Positions 6,343-6,965 of a DNA stretch of 6,965 bases are shown piece by piece. The stretch comes from Bacteroidota bacterium (GTDB taxonomy: Bacteria; Bacteroidota; Bacteroidia; Bacteroidales; UBA932). The stretch spans positions 1 through 6,965 of the forward strand of contig JAGDMC010000091.1 in the NCBI GenBank assembly GCA_017860395.1. The letters are read 5' to 3'. How positions within the stretch are numbered: position 1 is the stretch's first letter; each line of letters starts with the position of its first letter. The position numbers and the translations under genes were made by a program. The notes beneath the pieces are model-generated. The model was not told the DNA's origin. It saw nothing but the letters and a program-made list of their open reading frames with translations, and did not search any database.

Positions 6343-6837
6343 GTGAAAAAAATAATTCTATTAGCAGTCATTTTAACCGGAGGCTTTCTGAGTCAGACAG
6401 CAAATGCTCAGGTTACATTCAGAGTAAATATAAGCAGTCAGCCAATATGGGGCCCATCGGGTTATGACCATGTTGAATATTATTATCTGCCGGAAATTGA
6501 GGCGTATTATTATGTCCCAACCCGCCAGTATATTTATCTGTATAACGGACGTTGGATTACAAGATCATATTTGCCACAGCGTTACAGGGACTTTGACCTG
6601 TATAACACCAGAAAAATTGTTGTAAATGACAGAAAACCGTACATGCGTCATAACGAATACAAGTCAAAATACTCCAATTACAGAGATCATCAGAACCAAC
6701 AGTCAATCAGGGATAGTCGTGATTCAAGGTATTACCAGAACAGACAACATCCTGAGTACAATAACTGGAAAATGAATCAGAGAAATCAGAAACACAACAA
6801 ACAAAGAGAACATCAAAAAAGTAGGGGAAATAAATAA
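6343..6837 (+). CDS. Small exported tyrosine-rich protein of unknown function
   Basis: The 164-residue protein starts at GTG with MKKIILLAVI and has a clear signal peptide, cleavage likely after TANA (residue 22). The mature first half (23-100) is dense in Tyr and Trp, with a run around YDHVEYYYLPEIEAYYYVP (41-59) and NGRWITRSYLPQRYRDFDLYN (68-88). It resembles a family of small secreted hypothetical proteins that I recall as common in Bacteroidetes. The second half (about 101-164) is low-complexity, very basic and rich in Asn, Gln, Arg, His and Lys, probably disordered. No enzyme motif or cysteine is present. The GTG is chosen because it gives the lysine pair and hydrophobic core of a signal peptide, and no in-frame ATG lies nearby. 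It sits alone between two strong terminator-like hairpins. A periplasmic or envelope-associated role is inferred from export only. Confidence 0.8.
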   Translation: MKKIILLAVILTGGFLSQTANAQVTFRVNISSQPIWGPSGYDHVEYYYLPEIEAYYYVPTRQYIYLYNGRWITRSYLPQRYRDFDLYNTRKIVVNDRKPYMRHNEYKSKYSNYRDHQNQQSIRDSRDSRYYQNRQHPEYNNWKMNQRNQKHNKQREHQKSRGNK

Positions 6838-6857
6838 TAATATTAGTTGAAGATTCG

Positions 6858-6894
6858 GCCTGCAGAGGCATTTTTATAGGTTAAGTTTAGGTTA
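6858..6894 (+). other. Small hairpin and 7-bp direct repeat after the secreted-protein gene
   Basis: GCCT (6858-6861) pairs with AGGC (6866-6869) around a GCAG loop and is followed by ATTTTT, a very weak terminator-like element. Just downstream, TAGGTTA occurs twice (6877-6883 and 6888-6894), one helical turn (11 bp) apart. Both are short enough to be chance. Little else is visible in 6838-6902. Confidence 0.25.
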
Positions 6895-6902
6895 GTTCAA
6901 AG

Positions 6903-6933
6903 AAACGGCAACCGGGAAACCGGTTGCCGTTTT
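6903..6933 (+). terminator. Strong hairpin terminator
   Basis: A perfect 13-bp stem (6903-6915 with 6920-6932) has a GAAA tetraloop (6916-6919) and ends in TTTT (6930-6933). It would end the transcript of the gene at 6343-6837. The T-run is short. On the opposite strand the stem is followed by a TTTCTTTG sequence, so it may work in both directions for a gene to the right. Confidence 0.8.
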
Positions 6934-6965
6934 GATTTAATCCCTTTGTTAAATTATACGTGAAA

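Noticed and set aside
6941..6965. TTTG at 6945-6948 as the start of a promoter for a gene to the right
   Set aside because: The matching -7 element would lie beyond the window edge, so it cannot be supported.

Overview
The window looks like a core-genome segment of a Bacteroidetes bacterium, most likely Bacteroidales. Four things point that way: several upstream regions carry the Bacteroidetes promoter form (TTTG near -33 and TAnnTTTG near -7), start codons mostly lack Shine-Dalgarno sequences, the protein families are typical of the phylum, and the tRNA does not encode its CCA end. The lineage is inferred from these features, not from a database search.

Layout. At the left edge is the probable 3' tail of a rightward gene (1-84). 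It converges on a leftward TSUP-family membrane permease (887-144). The short gap between them is packed with inverted repeats. A divergent promoter region (about 888-1057) separates the permease from a rightward cluster: grpE (1058-1669), dnaJ (1680-2834), a secreted M23/LytM-type peptidase (2861-4564) and anmK (4558-5619). Spacings are 10 nt, 26 nt and a 7-nt overlap, so the four read as one operon that pairs Hsp70 co-chaperones with cell-wall turnover and recycling.

A near-perfect promoter at 5625-5655 then starts a second unit: a short leader with a 16-codon ORF and a possible hairpin, rplS (bL19), and tRNA-Arg(ACG) 13 nt later. This unit ends at a strong intrinsic terminator (6207-6248). 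The last gene (6343-6837, GTG start) encodes a small exported tyrosine-rich protein with a basic, low-complexity tail. It is followed by a second strong terminator-like hairpin (6903-6933).

Most of the window is ordinary housekeeping DNA and I see no new multi-gene system, defence locus, CRISPR array or mobile element. The items most worth a second look are the apparent A19-U56 replacement of the G19-C56 tertiary pair in the tRNA, the mini-ORF and hairpin in the rplS leader, the inverted-repeat cluster at 77-130, and the uncharacterised secreted protein at 6343.
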